Shown: positions 1 through 11,345 of the stretch, piece after piece
Layout of the letters: every line of letters starts with the position of its first letter
Position numbering within the stretch: the first letter of the stretch is position 1
Notes under the pieces: model-generated
What the model was told of the DNA's origin: nothing
The model's database searches: none
Seen by the model: only the letters and a program-made list of their open reading frames with translations
Program-made: the position numbers and the translations under genes
Source: Lolium rigidum
Lineage: Eukaryota; Streptophyta; Magnoliopsida; Poales; Poaceae
DNA: 64,000 nt
Direction: 5' to 3'
NCBI RefSeq assembly: GCF_022539505.1
Contig: NC_061510.1
Coordinates: forward strand, 274,742,330 to 274,806,329

Positions 1-113
1 TGTTTGAAGTATGCGTGGCACTCGGCTTTATCTTTGGGTGTCATTTGGGCTTCTCGAGCATCTAGCTCGGCAAAGTATGCTCTCATCTCGGCTTGCTCTT
101 GTGGGGTCATCAT
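1..113 (-). CDS. Start of a retrotransposon ORF (partial, gag-like position)
   Basis: An ORF opens with two adjacent ATG codons (113 and 110) downstream of the copia leader and continues past the window edge. The 37 visible codons contain two related short repeats, beginning MTPQEQAEMRAYF and MTPKDKAECHAYF. The position suggests gag, but I do not recognise a domain in so short a piece. Confidence 0.35.
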   Translation of the reverse strand, partial: MMTPQEQAEMRAYFAELDAREAQMTPKDKAECHAYFK

Positions 114-841
114 GTATATATCTCACTAGGAAGGTGTATATGTATGTCGTGGAAGGAAAGCTACACAAGTATCTCACCTATCAAGAAAGTATCGGAAAAG
201 TGGTTCAAGTCAAGAGCAAAGCCAAAATGTATCGGGGTTACTCACACACACACTCAAAGCACACGCAAAAGGCTAAGACACACTATATGTGGTGGGTAAG
301 AGGTGGATAGCAAACGAAAAAGATCAACGGAAAAGTCTATTGTCAAATGTGGGTAAGATCCAAAGTCAAATGTCAAGAGTGGTGATCTATGTCAAGGAAA
401 CACGGAAACACACACAAGGAAGAACAATGGGGTTAGCGCGACCAAGGAAGTGAGCTAAGTAACAAGATGGTCCTAACGAAGACTATAAGCTCGGTGTCAC
501 GCCAACACAAGAGAGACCGTAGCTTGGTTGCACAAGATAGAAGCAACAAGATTTGCACAAGGGCCACTCTTCTCTATCTCTCTTGCTTGCTTAAAAGCTT
601 TTCACTCTTTTTGTATCGGTGGCACTTTGCACATTGCTTTTCTCTTTTTTTTTTTCACTAGCACACTATGCTCTTACTCTTTTGCTGGCCACTCACGAGC
701 TCTACTTACGAGCTTTACTCACACAACGCACACCCTCACGGTCGGGACCTCGTGCGATGTTTCGCAACACTCGGAAGCTTCGCTCGTGGGATAGATCGCA
801 AAAAGAAGAGGGCTACAAGGGTTACTGCAAGTTATACCTGC

Positions 842-865
842 GATGGTGGTGGTGGTGGTGGTGGA
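842..865. repeat. GGT/ACC trinucleotide microsatellite
   Basis: An almost uninterrupted run of GGT triplets sits in the leader of the edge copia element. It is followed by about 130 bp rich in CCGG and GGCC (900-1030). Confidence 0.85.
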
Positions 866-1298
866 GATCGCCGGATGTCGAGGTCGAAGGGGCGTTGCGT
901 CGCCCGGTCGGAGGCCCGGTTGGACCGGGTTCTGGACCGGCCCGGCCGGTTGCGTGGCCGGTTGACCGGAATCTGGACCGGTCCGGCCGGTCTGTGGCCC
1001 GGTCGACCGGCTGCTCAACCGGATTTCGCGGGATGGAGCTTTCTCTCTCCTGTTCTTCACGAAAACCAAGCCAAATCGACCAAATCGAGAGGAAATGAAG
1101 GAATTGGAGGCTAAAAGTTGGGGAAATAGTAGATCAAGCACAACAACACCAGATCCACGGAGCAAAACCACTCAAAACTCAACCAAATCACAGATCGGTC
1201 CAAAGGCAATTTGGGCTATTTTTTGGAAAATTTTCTAGAAACGAAATTGGGTGGGTGGAGGGTCAAATCCGCGGTAACCAAAGGCTGCTGATACCATA

Positions 1299-1935
1299 TG
1301 ATGAGGCCTAAGGCCACGTGTGTTGCCCGATCTCACGAATTGACCGAGGGAAAGACGGGGGAGAGGAAGAACACGAAGAACACGGCGATGAACACGATGA
1401 ACACACGCAAACACACACCAACCCGATACAATTCCGGTTTACTCCCGATAGCCCGAACCACTATCCCGATAGAATCTCTCTAGGGAGAGACACGCGGTAG
1501 AATCCCCGAGAGGAAGATCGGTATACGATCGGTTGAATCACACGAGTGAGAGACCGGTGGTAGAATCACAAGTGTGAGAGACTAATCATATAAGGAGTGC
1601 CTTGTACAATAGATTTGGGTAAATCTAAGGAGGGGGTTTCCCTAATCCCAAAGGGATGGTGGAGGCATGAGCCTAGGTTCTCTCAAGTTCAACTCTATCT
1701 CATGAAGGGGGAGGTGGGAGCCTATATATAGGGAGCCACTAAGGAGGGGTAGTTTAGGGAAACAAGGGGGTACATGGGCCTTGGCCCGAATTGACTTGTG
1801 GCAGGCGCCTTCTCTCGGCGACCTGGGACGCTCTTCTTCCTTCTTCTCTTCCATTCCTCCGTGACCTCGGCCTTGAGTGTGGTTCTTGACGTTGACGCAC
1901 ATGATGAAGCGAAGATCGTAGGTCGGGCTGCATCA
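1299..1935 (-). repeat. 5' LTR of the edge copia element
   Basis: This block of about 637 bp starts with TG and ends with CA on either strand. The primer site directly follows its left end, which makes it the 5' LTR of a minus-strand element. The right flank is CCTTT; its partner copy is outside the window. Confidence 0.55.
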
Positions 1936-2104
1936 CCTTTTACTTGTTGTCTACAGATAAAGCACTAGCAGGTTACGAAAGCGGTCACATTTTTTTCCCT
2001 AGCAGGTTCTTGTTACATTACATATAAGATTATAAGAGAGAAAAAACAAAGCTCCGTACACGCATCATTCACAAGAAAAAAACTGGAAGAAAATCTCTGA
2101 CGTA

Positions 2105-2592
2105 ACTGTTACAATTTTAGTTGCAATCCACATGCAATTAAAAAGTTTCAATTGTAACCTAAAAACGACGGAAAAAATCTTAGTTGCGATCCACATGCAA
2201 CTGGATCAGTTGTGACCTACATGTAACTGGATTTTTTTGTTGTTGCAACCCATATGTAACAAGAAAAAGTCTCAATTAAAAAATCTTAGTTGCGACCCAC
2301 ATGCAACTGGTAGAATCTCCAGTTTCGACCTACATGCAACAGGGAAAATAAATCTGAGTTGCAACCCACACATGTAACAAAAAAAAGTCTCAAATGCAAC
2401 CGAAAAAATCTCAGTTGTGACCCACATGCAACTAAAAAATCTCAGTTGCAACACACATGCAAGTGGGCGAATCTTAGTTGCGACAATCACATGCAACTAG
2501 AAAAATTTCAGTTGCGATCCACGTGCAACTAGAAAAAACCTCAGTTGCGACCCACATGCAACTAGAAAAAAAATCTCAGTTACAACCAATCT
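2105..2592. repeat. Degenerate tandem repeat, unit about 35 bp
   Basis: The motif TTGCGACCCACATGCAACT, followed by a short A-rich spacer and TCTCAGT, recurs about a dozen times with substitutions such as TGCAACCCACATGTAAC. Units vary from roughly 32 to 40 bp. Each unit is partly self-complementary because AGTTGC and GCAACT flank the centre, so every unit could fold as a small hairpin. No gene overlaps it and I cannot assign it to a named element. Confidence 0.75.
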
Positions 2593-2599
2593 ATAACTC

Positions 2600-3060
2600 C
2601 CTAAACTAGAACAAATCATAACTTAATCCAATGGCCAGGAACATTTTTCTCGACTACAGTACATGTGTCCCTATTTTCTTTTTTCCAATGAAAAAGAACG
2701 AATCACGGAAAAAAGGAACAAACATTTTCTAAACGTCACATGCTACAGGGGCATGGAAAAGAAGCTTAGCAAAGCAAAGCCCATGAAAACACAACAGGCC
2801 AATGTCCAGCGTGCAGCGGCCCTGGAGGACCTCAAATCAACCGGATTGCACGAATTTTGATGCACTTAATCTAGTGGATGATAAGGTGACTGAGATTTAA
2901 TAAATCTCAGGCGCCTGATTTCCAGCAATTCCGAATTTTATAAGACACAAGCAGTGCTCCATACGTAACCAAAAACAAGTACTCCTATTCTCTTTTCTCA
3001 TACCCTAGCTAGAAATACAGCAAATGCTCCAAATATCAACCTATACCAAAAGTCTTAGGA
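2600..3060. other. 3' flank of TOM5, no feature recognised
   Basis: This is AT-rich sequence between the tandem repeat and the TOM5 stop codon. It must contain the 3' UTR, but no canonical AATAAA was found close to the stop. The only ORF here (2663-2860, plus strand) is short and resembles nothing known to me. Confidence 0.4.
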
Positions 3061-4303
3061 CTAAAATTCCGCAATGCCTTCAGGTGTCATCATGTCACCA
3101 AAGTTGTACATCAGGAGGGCTGATCCAGCAAACACGCCCGCAGCCTTTAGCAACCTCTGTAAATCAAAAGCAACAAAAAAAAGAGTATAATTAGCATACA
3201 ATGTTCATGAAGCATGAAAGAAGATTACTTAAAACATAGGCTATTTATAGACTCAAGTTTGGCCATGTAAACATGAAAGAAGATTTACTTATAATTAGCA
3301 TACAATGCTTCCATTACAGTTGGGTGACAAAGATCTCACTAGCAAACAAAGTAGCAGTCAACTACCAATGAAGATAACACAGAGATATTTAAATTAACTC
3401 ATCAATCCAGATGCACAGCATTTGTCATGCTCGAGTTTTATCTTGTCACTCAGACAGGCAGGCACATATATATTAGATAGATGGTCATTTTTAGCCATGG
3501 ACACCAAATCAGACAAATTGTATCAGTTCTGGATAGCTCTAAAAGGATCCAGATTTCAAACCAAACTCGAGCTAAACCCAACAGCCTAATTCTAAGTTTC
3601 TAACTGGTAAGTTAATGAGAGTCTCTTGATTTCCAAGACTACTGTGCGATAGCACGATTCAAAGCAACTGGAACGGCACAAGGCGTCCAATGCTTTTCAG
3701 GCTCTTTTGCATGTACCCTACATCAGGTCATCAGCTGGCCCCCTTTTGTACGATCTTCCTACACACAGGTACAATCACTGCTACTCGCCGTTCAAATTAT
3801 AATATTAACATAGACTTGTCTATATATGCATGTATCTATTCTAAACTTGTTTTAGTGAGTAGACACATGCGAATCTAGATAAATCTAGGTCAATTAATTT
3901 GGAACGGAGAAAATAATAAAAAATAATTATGATGAAGACGTGATTATGATGAGCCAATTATGACAAAAAAAATCCTCTAGCATCAGCAATAAGTAATAAT
4001 CTTCTTTCCAGTTTGAAGAAAACACATAAAGGAAAGGAAGGAACTAAACGATTCTAAGATTAGCCATCAGCAATGTAATCGCTCTGTGACAAACTAAGAT
4101 CTACGTGCAGGAGCAGGACTTCGAACACACCAAGCAAAGCAATTTCAATTACCAGCGCAATCGCACACGAAAAACACAGGAAAACGAAGAAGTTAAGGGG
4201 AGCGGGGAGAGGGGGTGCATACATAGTTGAACATCCGCTGCTCCTCATCCATGACCTGGGAGTCCCAGAGTCTCTTGAGCATCTGCAGCGGTGTAGGCGC
4301 CAT
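3061..4303 (-). CDS. TOM5: Mitochondrial import receptor subunit TOM5 homologue (2 exons)
   Basis: TOM5 is a small tail-anchored subunit of the TOM complex in the outer mitochondrial membrane and helps pass precursor proteins to the TOM40 channel. The coding exons are 4303-4223 (27 codons) and 3156-3061 (31 codons plus TAG), giving 58 residues. The intron has a GT donor at 4222-4221 and an AG acceptor at 3158-3157, and the frame joins cleanly between codons as MFNY|RLLKAAG. The N-terminal part MAPTPLQMLKRLWDSQVMDE is the charged cytosolic segment. The second exon begins with basic residues and forms the membrane segment (RLLKAAGVFAGSALLMYNFG), matching the family pattern FNYKLLRAAG-FAGS-LM-N-GD. 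Plant TOM5 proteins that I recall have about 54 residues and end soon after the GD pair; this one continues with MMTPEGIAEF. The telo-box upstream fits a housekeeping gene. The intron of 1,066 bp carries a MITE. Confidence 0.85.
3784..3914. mobile_element. Stowaway-like MITE in the TOM5 intron
   Basis: The ends form an imperfect inverted repeat: CTCGCCGTTCAAATTA on the left and, read in reverse complement, TCTCCGTTCCAAATTA on the right. This is the CTCCGTTCCAAATTA type of terminus of Stowaway (mariner-type) MITEs in grasses. The body of about 130 bp is AT-rich and partly palindromic around 3820-3870. TA dinucleotides flank both ends. Exact ends are uncertain by a few bases. Confidence 0.6.
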
Positions 4304-4440
4304 CGTCGATCGGGTCGGATCGAAGGGTTTTGGGAATCCGCGGGTTTAGGGTTTCTGTCTCTTCGAGCCGGCTCTGCTTTGTCTCTCTGATTTCTTCTGC
4401 TACGCGAGTTCTTTTCGTTGGTTTATATCATGTGTAATAA
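4304..4440 (-). promoter_or_regulatory. TOM5 5' leader and proximal promoter with telo-box
   Basis: The sequence upstream of the TOM5 start contains AAACCCTAA at 4354-4346 on the minus strand, a telo-box. This element is frequent in plant promoters of ribosomal-protein and other growth-related housekeeping genes. The GC-rich stretch next to the ATG looks like a 5' UTR. No clear TATA box was identified. Confidence 0.5.
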
Positions 4441-6510
4441 TTTTGGGCCGTGCGCTCCACGTCATATACAATCCGGTTTCGATTTGCTGCGTTGTTCGAT
4501 CTGGGCTCTGGACGAAGGGGGAAACTCCGCGAAGGCACCCGGCTAGTGCACGGAGACATCACCGATGGAGAAAAAGACCTATCGGACCAGGCCCACAACC
4601 TAATCTGCGTGAACCATCTCCAATGCTAGACGTGTGGTAGTCCCAAACTCAAAGCGGCAGACAGTCCGTAGATGATTAACTCTATATTTCTTCTGAACAC
4701 AACCCTCATCTTTTGAGCATATTCGTGAGACTGAGTCCATGAAACTGATCCAGCGGGTCTTAAGATTAATGAACTTACCATAAACGTCTCGCTATCGATG
4801 GAAAAACTCATCACCCACTGAAAAATATTTCGCCTTATATGAGACACCAAGTATCAAACATGGGTTTTGTTCCTTGGTGGGCTGAAGGTGCCACTACCCT
4901 CCTATATAAGCATCCAATCTAGGTTGGTCCTATGATATACCGTATACATATACTAAAAAATTGCCTCTGCGTTGCTATGAGTTGACAATTCATTTCGATA
5001 TAGACCCAATGCCATATGCATTCATTTTTTAAGGGCATTTCACATTGTGTTTCACTTGTGTGAATGTTGTTGAGTGTTTTTCTTTGTAACTTTGTCTCCA
5101 TTTTTTACTAGTAGGCAGGTAGCAAATTCAACAGGTCATACATATATATCGGGGATGCGAGAAATAGGATAGGAGCAGGTCATGGTAGGAATAAAACCCA
5201 ATACCTTAAGCCCAAACCCGAAAATCCGATTTGCAAATTGATGCTTGGTCGGTCTCGATCAGGACTCGGGATGGATTAAAAGTTGGTAATGAACCGGCCG
5301 AGAGAGACTGCGGGGTACATACCCTCATCAGGAACAACAACTATGAGGAGGGGTATAATTCGGCGAGGTTAGTGTGGCCACGTTGGCAGGTGTCGCCTGT
5401 AGATGTTATTTCCATATGCTAGTTTGTTGTGGTTCAATTTTGGGAAGTGCTTACGATCCTCCGGAGGATAATTTCCCCGGAACTCGTGAATGACACGTCT
5501 CCCTCCATGACCGCCGCCACAGGGCCGCACCACCGCCCCCACCAGCAGCACCGTCTCCCCCATCGGCAGCATCGATGGCACTCACTTGCAGCAGCCGCTA
5601 CCGGCCAGTGGTGGGGATTTGAAGCACCAACGGTTGGGATTTGCATCTCCAACTCCCGCCCTTTGCAGCTCCGGTGAAGGGGATTTCAGCTACACCCACA
5701 GTATATGCAGCTCCGCCGACAACCTCTCGCACCACCTCTGCACAACATATGCAACTCCACCGCCACCACACGAGCTCATGGTTCACAGAAGTGCCACATC
5801 CCCTTGCATTAGCTACGACCACCACTCGGAGCATCGCCGGCCTGCTATAGGAGCACCGGCAGTCTGACCCTGTAGCACCTCCCCGGAGGCTCCCTTTTGG
5901 GGGTTATTCGCTTTTGCGCCACCAGCGTCATGTCAAAGGGGAGGGGACTACATGTCCTTGCAGCACCGGCGAAAAGGTAATGATCAGCTTGTTATATGTC
6001 ATCTTTGATCTGGCCATTGACGAGTTCTGGAATGCTCTGCTGGAGATCTTCATAGATTAGCGCATGACGCCCCTAGATTGCTTGCTCGGATATAGTTCGG
6101 TCGTGCACATCGTTATTATCATCCCATGTGGCTTTATGAGGGCGTGCTGTGAAGCTCTGTTGCCTGTTGACACCATGGGAAATGTCGATGTTTTGATTTC
6201 CATGGGGTAGATGGTGGTGGAGAATGTTATGGCGGATGCGATTTGAGGAATAGTAATGGCAAAGGGTCTCTTGAAAGCTACTAGGGAATAGTAATGGAAG
6301 ATGGTCTCTTGGAGGAGATGAAGACTTTGCTTCACAGGTTTTTGCACAAGACTGGCTTGCTGGGCGATTCCTCGTCCATTCCGGACATATTACCGGTGGC
6401 AGCTTCGGCAACTGGAGGCGGCAACACTGGAAGAGTACGGAGTCTTGTATTTTCCGGGTGAAAACTTAAGGTGTGATCTTATTTGGTTGCATCTAACAAT
6501 GGTCTTGTTG
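4441..6510. other. Intergenic region without recognisable gene
   Basis: There are many short ORFs but none with a coherent coding pattern or a known motif. The part at 5430-5960 is GC-rich, with recurring short phrases such as GCAGCACCGGC and GCAACTCCACCGCC, the style of non-autonomous DNA transposons in grasses. No terminal repeats could be defined. Confidence 0.4.
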
Positions 6511-6513
6511 AAA

Positions 6514-7250
6514 GCATCACTAGAAGGAAAAAGGCTATAGGGGACGACTAATAGAAGAGGCCCCAAACTCGGCACGTGACTGCTACTTTTAGCAGCGGGT
6601 GAAAAACTAGCACGCAACTAGTAAGCCAATAATGGTAGCGTGGGTCATGCGTCAGCACACGACTACTAAGTGGGGACCACCTGTGCAGATGACAAGAAAT
6701 TTCCAGCAGTGGGTGAATTTGGCCACACGCGACAGGTATGAAGTTAGTGGCAGCGTGCCCCTACTGACCACGCGACTCATATCCGTTGCTCGTACCTAAC
6801 CAACGCATTATCTTCTCGTTTTAGTGAATGCGCACGATGCGTCAATAAGTGCACTGTATAAGACCATAAGCATAGTACAAGCCCACCAATTTAGGTGCTA
6901 TATATATGCATGTACACTGTCACACTCTCTCAGACACATAATTTTGCAAAGATTTTCATCGATTGATTGTGGGAAGCCCTATGGAAGAGCTTCTCGAAGA
7001 TGTCTTATGCTCATCGTCTTAGGATAAGATCCACATATGGCATACTATAGGGGAGAGTTTATTGGCAGCGTGCGCTGGGCGCGGCATGCGGCTAATAATA
7101 CTCGCAGCGCACGCTTCGGCCGCACGCTGGTGCTAGTTTTGCCGTAGCGTGCCACTTCTTTGGGCACACGGCTACTAATTTATCTGCAGCGTGTGGCTAA
7201 CTCGATACGCGGATAATAACATACTACACTGTGGTATTACTAGGTCAAGT
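6514..7250. mobile_element. Possible decayed CACTA-like element
   Basis: The left end begins CACTAGAAGGAAAAAGGC. Short motifs such as GCAGCGTG, GCACGC and CGGCTAATAA recur in both orientations near both ends (6555-6780 and 7060-7210), resembling the subterminal repeat arrays of CACTA elements. A matching CACTA right terminus and target duplication were not found, so this is tentative. Confidence 0.3.
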
Positions 7251-7697
7251 TTCTGACATGACCGCTCGCTTCAGCCCATCTCTCACTACAGGAATGGCGA
7301 CGTACGCTGACGGCCGTGGCGTACGGCGACGGCCAAATGCCGGGGCCGTCGGCGTATGGCCCGGCACGGCCAGCCAGCAGTCTGATCCTCGGTGTATCCT
7401 TGCCGTCGGCGTAGCGAAGTCTACGCCGAGGGCAGCCCTCGGCATATATTTGGCCCTAGGCGTAGACAGGGCTACGCCGACGGCCACCCTCGGCGTAGAC
7501 TATTTTTCAAATTTGTCTAATTTTGTAAAAATCATAACTAATTCATATGATGTCGGAAAATGCGTATAAGGTATCAAAATGTTCAGAAAAACATCCTCTA
7601 TCCATTTATGTCAAAGTCATGCATATTTGAATCATGTACAGTACCATGTTAACATAGTAATAATTCAAACACTTTCTTATATGTCCTCGGGTTCCCG

Positions 7698-9690
7698 TTT
7701 TGGCCAGATGGCAATTTAAACGAAGTCACAAAATCCCGCGGAGCCGTATGTCATGATTTTATGTGTTATAGTAACCACTTAAAAAGACGGAATTGGGATA
7801 CGTCAGTTATTTTGGAAAACCCATCACAAACAGGGCTATCAAGTCCGGAGTTCTATGGCTTTTAGGGGAAATGAGTAGGAAACGGCCCGTGACACCGCAT
7901 AGTTTGTCGGAATGAGACCATATTTGGCACGTGCGTGGTCCCTAGGATGGGAAGCAAGGCCCCGGAAGCGGATTTTCAATCCGACCCATGGGCGATGGTT
8001 TTTTCATTTTCGAGGTGCCAAAACGGTTTTTTTTGTGAAGCAGCTACATGGGGCGTATTTTTGTATTGCGCGAGACCTCCGCGTAGTAGTAGGACACCGC
8101 CTCCGCACCACATATCACATGCCGTATATGCGCGCTAGCTATCTGGGAATCCATGCGGCTTCCTGTGGTGTCCTGCCGAATCTGTTGGAAACTGACCGGA
8201 TTTAAACTAGGGGTACACTTTCCGTTGTTTAATAAATTCTGCAAAAAATATTTTTAGGTCTACGACATATCACTTTATGTGCTAAATTTTTTCCGTTTAG
8301 CTTAATGGTGAACGGGTGCACCAGCGCGCCTGGTACGGCCATACCGCATCTCCGTGGGGCCGTTTTGGCCGGATGGCAATTTAAACTAAGTTAGAAAATC
8401 CCTTGGAGCCGCATGGCGTCATTTCATATGTCCCAGTAACCACTCCAAAAATTAGAATTAGGGTACAACAATTATTTTGGAAAACTCTTCACAAACAGAG
8501 CTATCACGTCCGGAGTTCTATAGCTTTTAGGGCAAATAAGTAGGAAACGGCCTGTGACACCGCATAGTTTGTCGGATGGAGGCATATTTGGCACGTGTGT
8601 GGTACCTAGGATGGAAAGCAAGGCCCCGGGAGCGCATTTCCAATCCGACCCATGTGAGATGGTTTTTTCATTTTCAGGGTGCCAAAACGGGTTTTTTTGT
8701 GAAGCAGCTACATGGGGCGCATTTTAGTATTGCGCAAGACCTCCGCTTAGTGGTAGGACAACGCCTTCGCACCACATATCACATGCCATATGTGCGCGCT
8801 AGCTATCTGGGAATCCATGCGGCTTCCTGCGGTGTCCCGCCGAATCCGCTGGAAGCTGACCAGATTTGAACTAGCGGTACACTTTTCGTCGCTCAATAAA
8901 TTCTAGGAAAAATGTTTTATGTCTATGATAAATCATTTTATGTGCTAAATGTTTTCCATTTAGCGTGATGGTGAACAGGTTCACCAGCGCGCCCGGTACG
9001 GCCATACCGCATCTCCGTGGGGGCCCGTTTTGGCCAAATGATAATTTAAACGAAGTCAGAAAATCCGTTGGAGCCGCATGGTATCATTTTATGTGTCCTG
9101 GTAATCACTCAAAAATTCGTAATTAGAATACGTTAATTATTTTGGAAAACCCTTCACAAACAGGGATATCACGTCCGGAGTTCTATGGGTTTAGGGCAAA
9201 TGAGTAGGAAACGGTCTGTGACACCGCATAGTTTGTCGGAACGAGGCCATATTTGGCACGTGCGTGGTCCCTGGGAAGGAAGGCATGGCCCCGAGAGAGG
9301 ATTTCCAATCCGACCCATGGGCGATGGTTTTTTCATTTTCGGGGTGCCAAAACGAGTTTTTTTGTGAAGCAGCTACATGGGGCGTATTAGTATTGCGCGA
9401 GACCTCCGCGTAGTGTTAGGACACCGCCTCCACACCACATATCACATGCCATATGTGCGCGCTAGCTATCTGGGAATCTCTGCGGCTTCCTGCGGTGTCC
9501 CGCCGAATCCGCTAAAAACTAACCGGATTTGAAATAGGGATACACTTTCCATCGCTTAATAAATTCCGCGAAAAATGTTTTTAGGTCTATAGCACATAAC
9601 TTTATGTGCTAATTTTTTTCCATTTAGCGTGTTGGCGAACAGTGCACCAACGCGCTCGGTACGGCTATTTCGCATCTCCCGAGGGGGCCG
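7698..9690. repeat. Three tandem 665-bp units inside the CACTA element
   Basis: Units start with TTTTGGCC at 7698, 8363 and 9028 and a partial fourth starts at 9691, giving periods of 665, 665 and 663 bp. Units are highly similar but carry scattered substitutions and small indels. The first two each contain a 97-codon plus-strand ORF at the same offset (7912-8205 and 8576-8869). In the third the start is ACG and an indel near 9390 breaks the frame. Confidence 0.9.
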
Positions 9691-10039
9691 TTTTGGCCAG
9701 ATGGCAAACTGGACGTCATATTTGGATTTCTCAAATTTTTAGGTTCAAATGATGATATTGATGTTATAATTAGATTCCTCTCATTTTTCTGATCGATTTT
9801 GACATATTATTTGTGGAATTTCGATTTTTCGATTTAAAGATATTAATTATTCCATATTAAGTAGAAAAAATAAAAAAATAAAATTATTTTATTGTTATTT
9901 GAATTCAGTATTATTAATCATTGTTACTTATATATTCATTATTGTTTACTTAAGTAATTGTTTGGAATTCAAATATAAAGAGTTGTGACATCACGGTCCA
10001 AGGGTTAATAGAGTTGATAGGCTATTATTATCAGTAAGG

Positions 10040-10143
10040 TGTCAATTCTTTAAGGGAATCTCATCCGAATGGAACCAAGAAGTTAAGCGTGCTGAGGTGC
10101 TGAGGTTGGAGTAGTGTGAGGATGGGTGACCGACTGGGAAGTT
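10040..10143 (+). pseudogene. 5S rRNA-derived sequence inside the CACTA element
   Basis: The stretch contains CATCCGAA, GAAGTTAAGCGTGCT, GAGTAGTGTGAGGATGGGTG and GACTGGGAAGTT in the order and spacing found in plant 5S rRNA, including the region of the internal control elements (box A near AGTTAAGCGTGCT, box C near GGATGGGTGACC). The 5' part of the 5S gene is not recognisable and there are insertions such as the doubled GCTGAGGTGCTGAGG. I read it as a derivative, not a working 5S gene. The same kind of 5S piece is known in some plant transposons (for example Cassandra LTRs), but here it lies in a CACTA element. Confidence 0.65.
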
Positions 10144-10576
10144 TAACCATGATTGTAATTTGACCTAACATTAAGTGTACTTAGAGTTAAAAGTGTATGG
10201 GTGAAAGATAAACAAGTAAAAAATAGAAAAAAAATGGTGCAAAAAATTAAAATTTTAAAATTTTTAAAACTCTATGCCGAGGGCTTTGCCGTCGGCATAT
10301 ACAAAAAAATATTTTTTTTTTCGAATTTCTTTTTTGAATTCTTTTTGGAAAAAAGAAAATTCGAATTTTTAAAATTTGTATGCCGACGGTTTTGTCGTCG
10401 GCGTAGCGTGCTACACCGAGGACCGGGCTATGCCAACAGCAATATTATCTATGCCGAGGGACATAAACGCCGACGCCATACGCCGAGGGCTGCCGTCGGC
10501 GTAGCCTACGCCGAGGGCCAGACGTGGCTACGCCGAGGGCAGCTGGCCGTCGGCATATGCGTCCATTCCTGTAGTG

Positions 10577-10856
10577 TCTGTTTCTAATTGCTATATTAAC
10601 TATTCCTAATTGCAATATTACTACACTCAGTGTGAGACAAAATTAATTGTTACTTGTTTCCAGATTACTTAAGGCTAGTTGACATATTAATTATGCCTAG
10701 CTGCTAGGTTCCACTGTTACATAATTTTCATGTTAAATATTTACTAGTTATTATATTATAGTACCTACCAGGTTAAGTATGTCTAATTGCCCGGTTTAAT
10801 TGGTGCTAGCTACCAGGTTTTCAGTATAGACTTCAAAATTTGGAGCCATAGCATCA
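10577..10856. other. AT-rich flank between CACTA element and MITE
   Basis: Unassigned AT-rich sequence with recurring TTAAxTATxCCTAATTGC-like phrases and no ORF of interest. Confidence 0.4.
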
Positions 10857-10863
10857 GGCTAGT

Positions 10864-11345
10864 TGACGAGGCGGTTCCTCGGTAATGCCCACCATGAGGG
10901 GCTTGGGTTTCAGAGAAAGGCGACGATGGAAGTTCCGGGAGCGAGGCGGTACACGACGTACCCAGGTTCACGCCCCCGCAGTGGAGGGTCGCTACGTCCT
11001 GCTAGCAATCCACTATATGAATATATGTATACAGGAGGCCGCCATACGCGGAGTTGTTGGATCTAGTCTAGTTCTAATCCGCGGGTTGCGGTGTCTAGGC
11101 GTGTTGCCTCTAAAATTATGTTTCTGATTATGTGTGTCCCTAAGGGGTGCCCCTGCATGGCTTTATATATCAGCCAAGCTAGGGTGTACAAGAGTCCTAG
11201 TAGGATTCATATTGGAGTCTTCTTTCCTTGTAATCCAAGTTGAGGCGCGTGCAGGTCCAGCTTGTTGAGTCCTTGTGTTGGTCCAGCTTCATAGTTTGCA
11301 CCGGGTATGGCAATGTCGAGTACCCGAAGGGTTATGCCCACGTCA
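10864..11345 (-). repeat. 3' LTR of element A
   Basis: 482 bp, TGACGAGGCGG to CCCACGTCA on the plus strand, with the partner copy at 38631-39110. The adjoining purine tract at 11346-11358 identifies it as the 3' LTR of a minus-strand element. Confidence 0.92.

Larger units (their letters stand above)
1..1935 (-). mobile_element. Copia-type LTR retrotransposon, 5' part, cut by left edge
   Basis: Read on the minus strand, an LTR-like block (1299-1935) begins TGATGCAGCC and ends GGCCTCATCA. It is followed at once by TATGGTATCAGCAGCC, a slightly changed version of the initiator-methionine tRNA primer site (TGGTATCAGAGC) usual in copia elements. The next 1.2 kb (1298 down to about 114) is a GC-rich leader with CCGG-rich stretches and a GGT/ACC microsatellite. 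A short ORF then opens and runs off the left edge. The second LTR lies outside the window, so neither target duplication nor age can be judged. The order LTR, primer site, leader, ORF is what I see; the copia label rests mainly on the primer site. Confidence 0.6.
7284..10576. mobile_element. CACTA DNA transposon, non-autonomous, complete
   Basis: The element begins CACTACAGGAATGG and ends with the reverse complement CCATTCCTGTAGTG. It is flanked by a 3-bp duplication TCT (7281-7283 and 10577-10579), as expected for the CACTA (En/Spm) superfamily. Inside each end are arrays of the subterminal motif TACGCCGAGGGC or GCCGTCGGCGTA (7297-7500 and 10268-10560), where the transposase would bind. The 3.3-kb body has no transposase ORF, so the element would depend on a partner elsewhere. 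It holds three tandem units (7698-9690) and a 5S-like stretch (10040-10143). Orientation is not defined without a transposase gene. Confidence 0.88.

Noticed and set aside
2105..2592. CRISPR array
   Set aside because: Units are degenerate, contiguous and without unique spacers, and the DNA is plant nuclear.
10040..10143. Functional 5S rRNA gene
   Set aside because: Only part of the 5S sequence is present and it has insertions; it lies inside a transposon and not in a 5S array.
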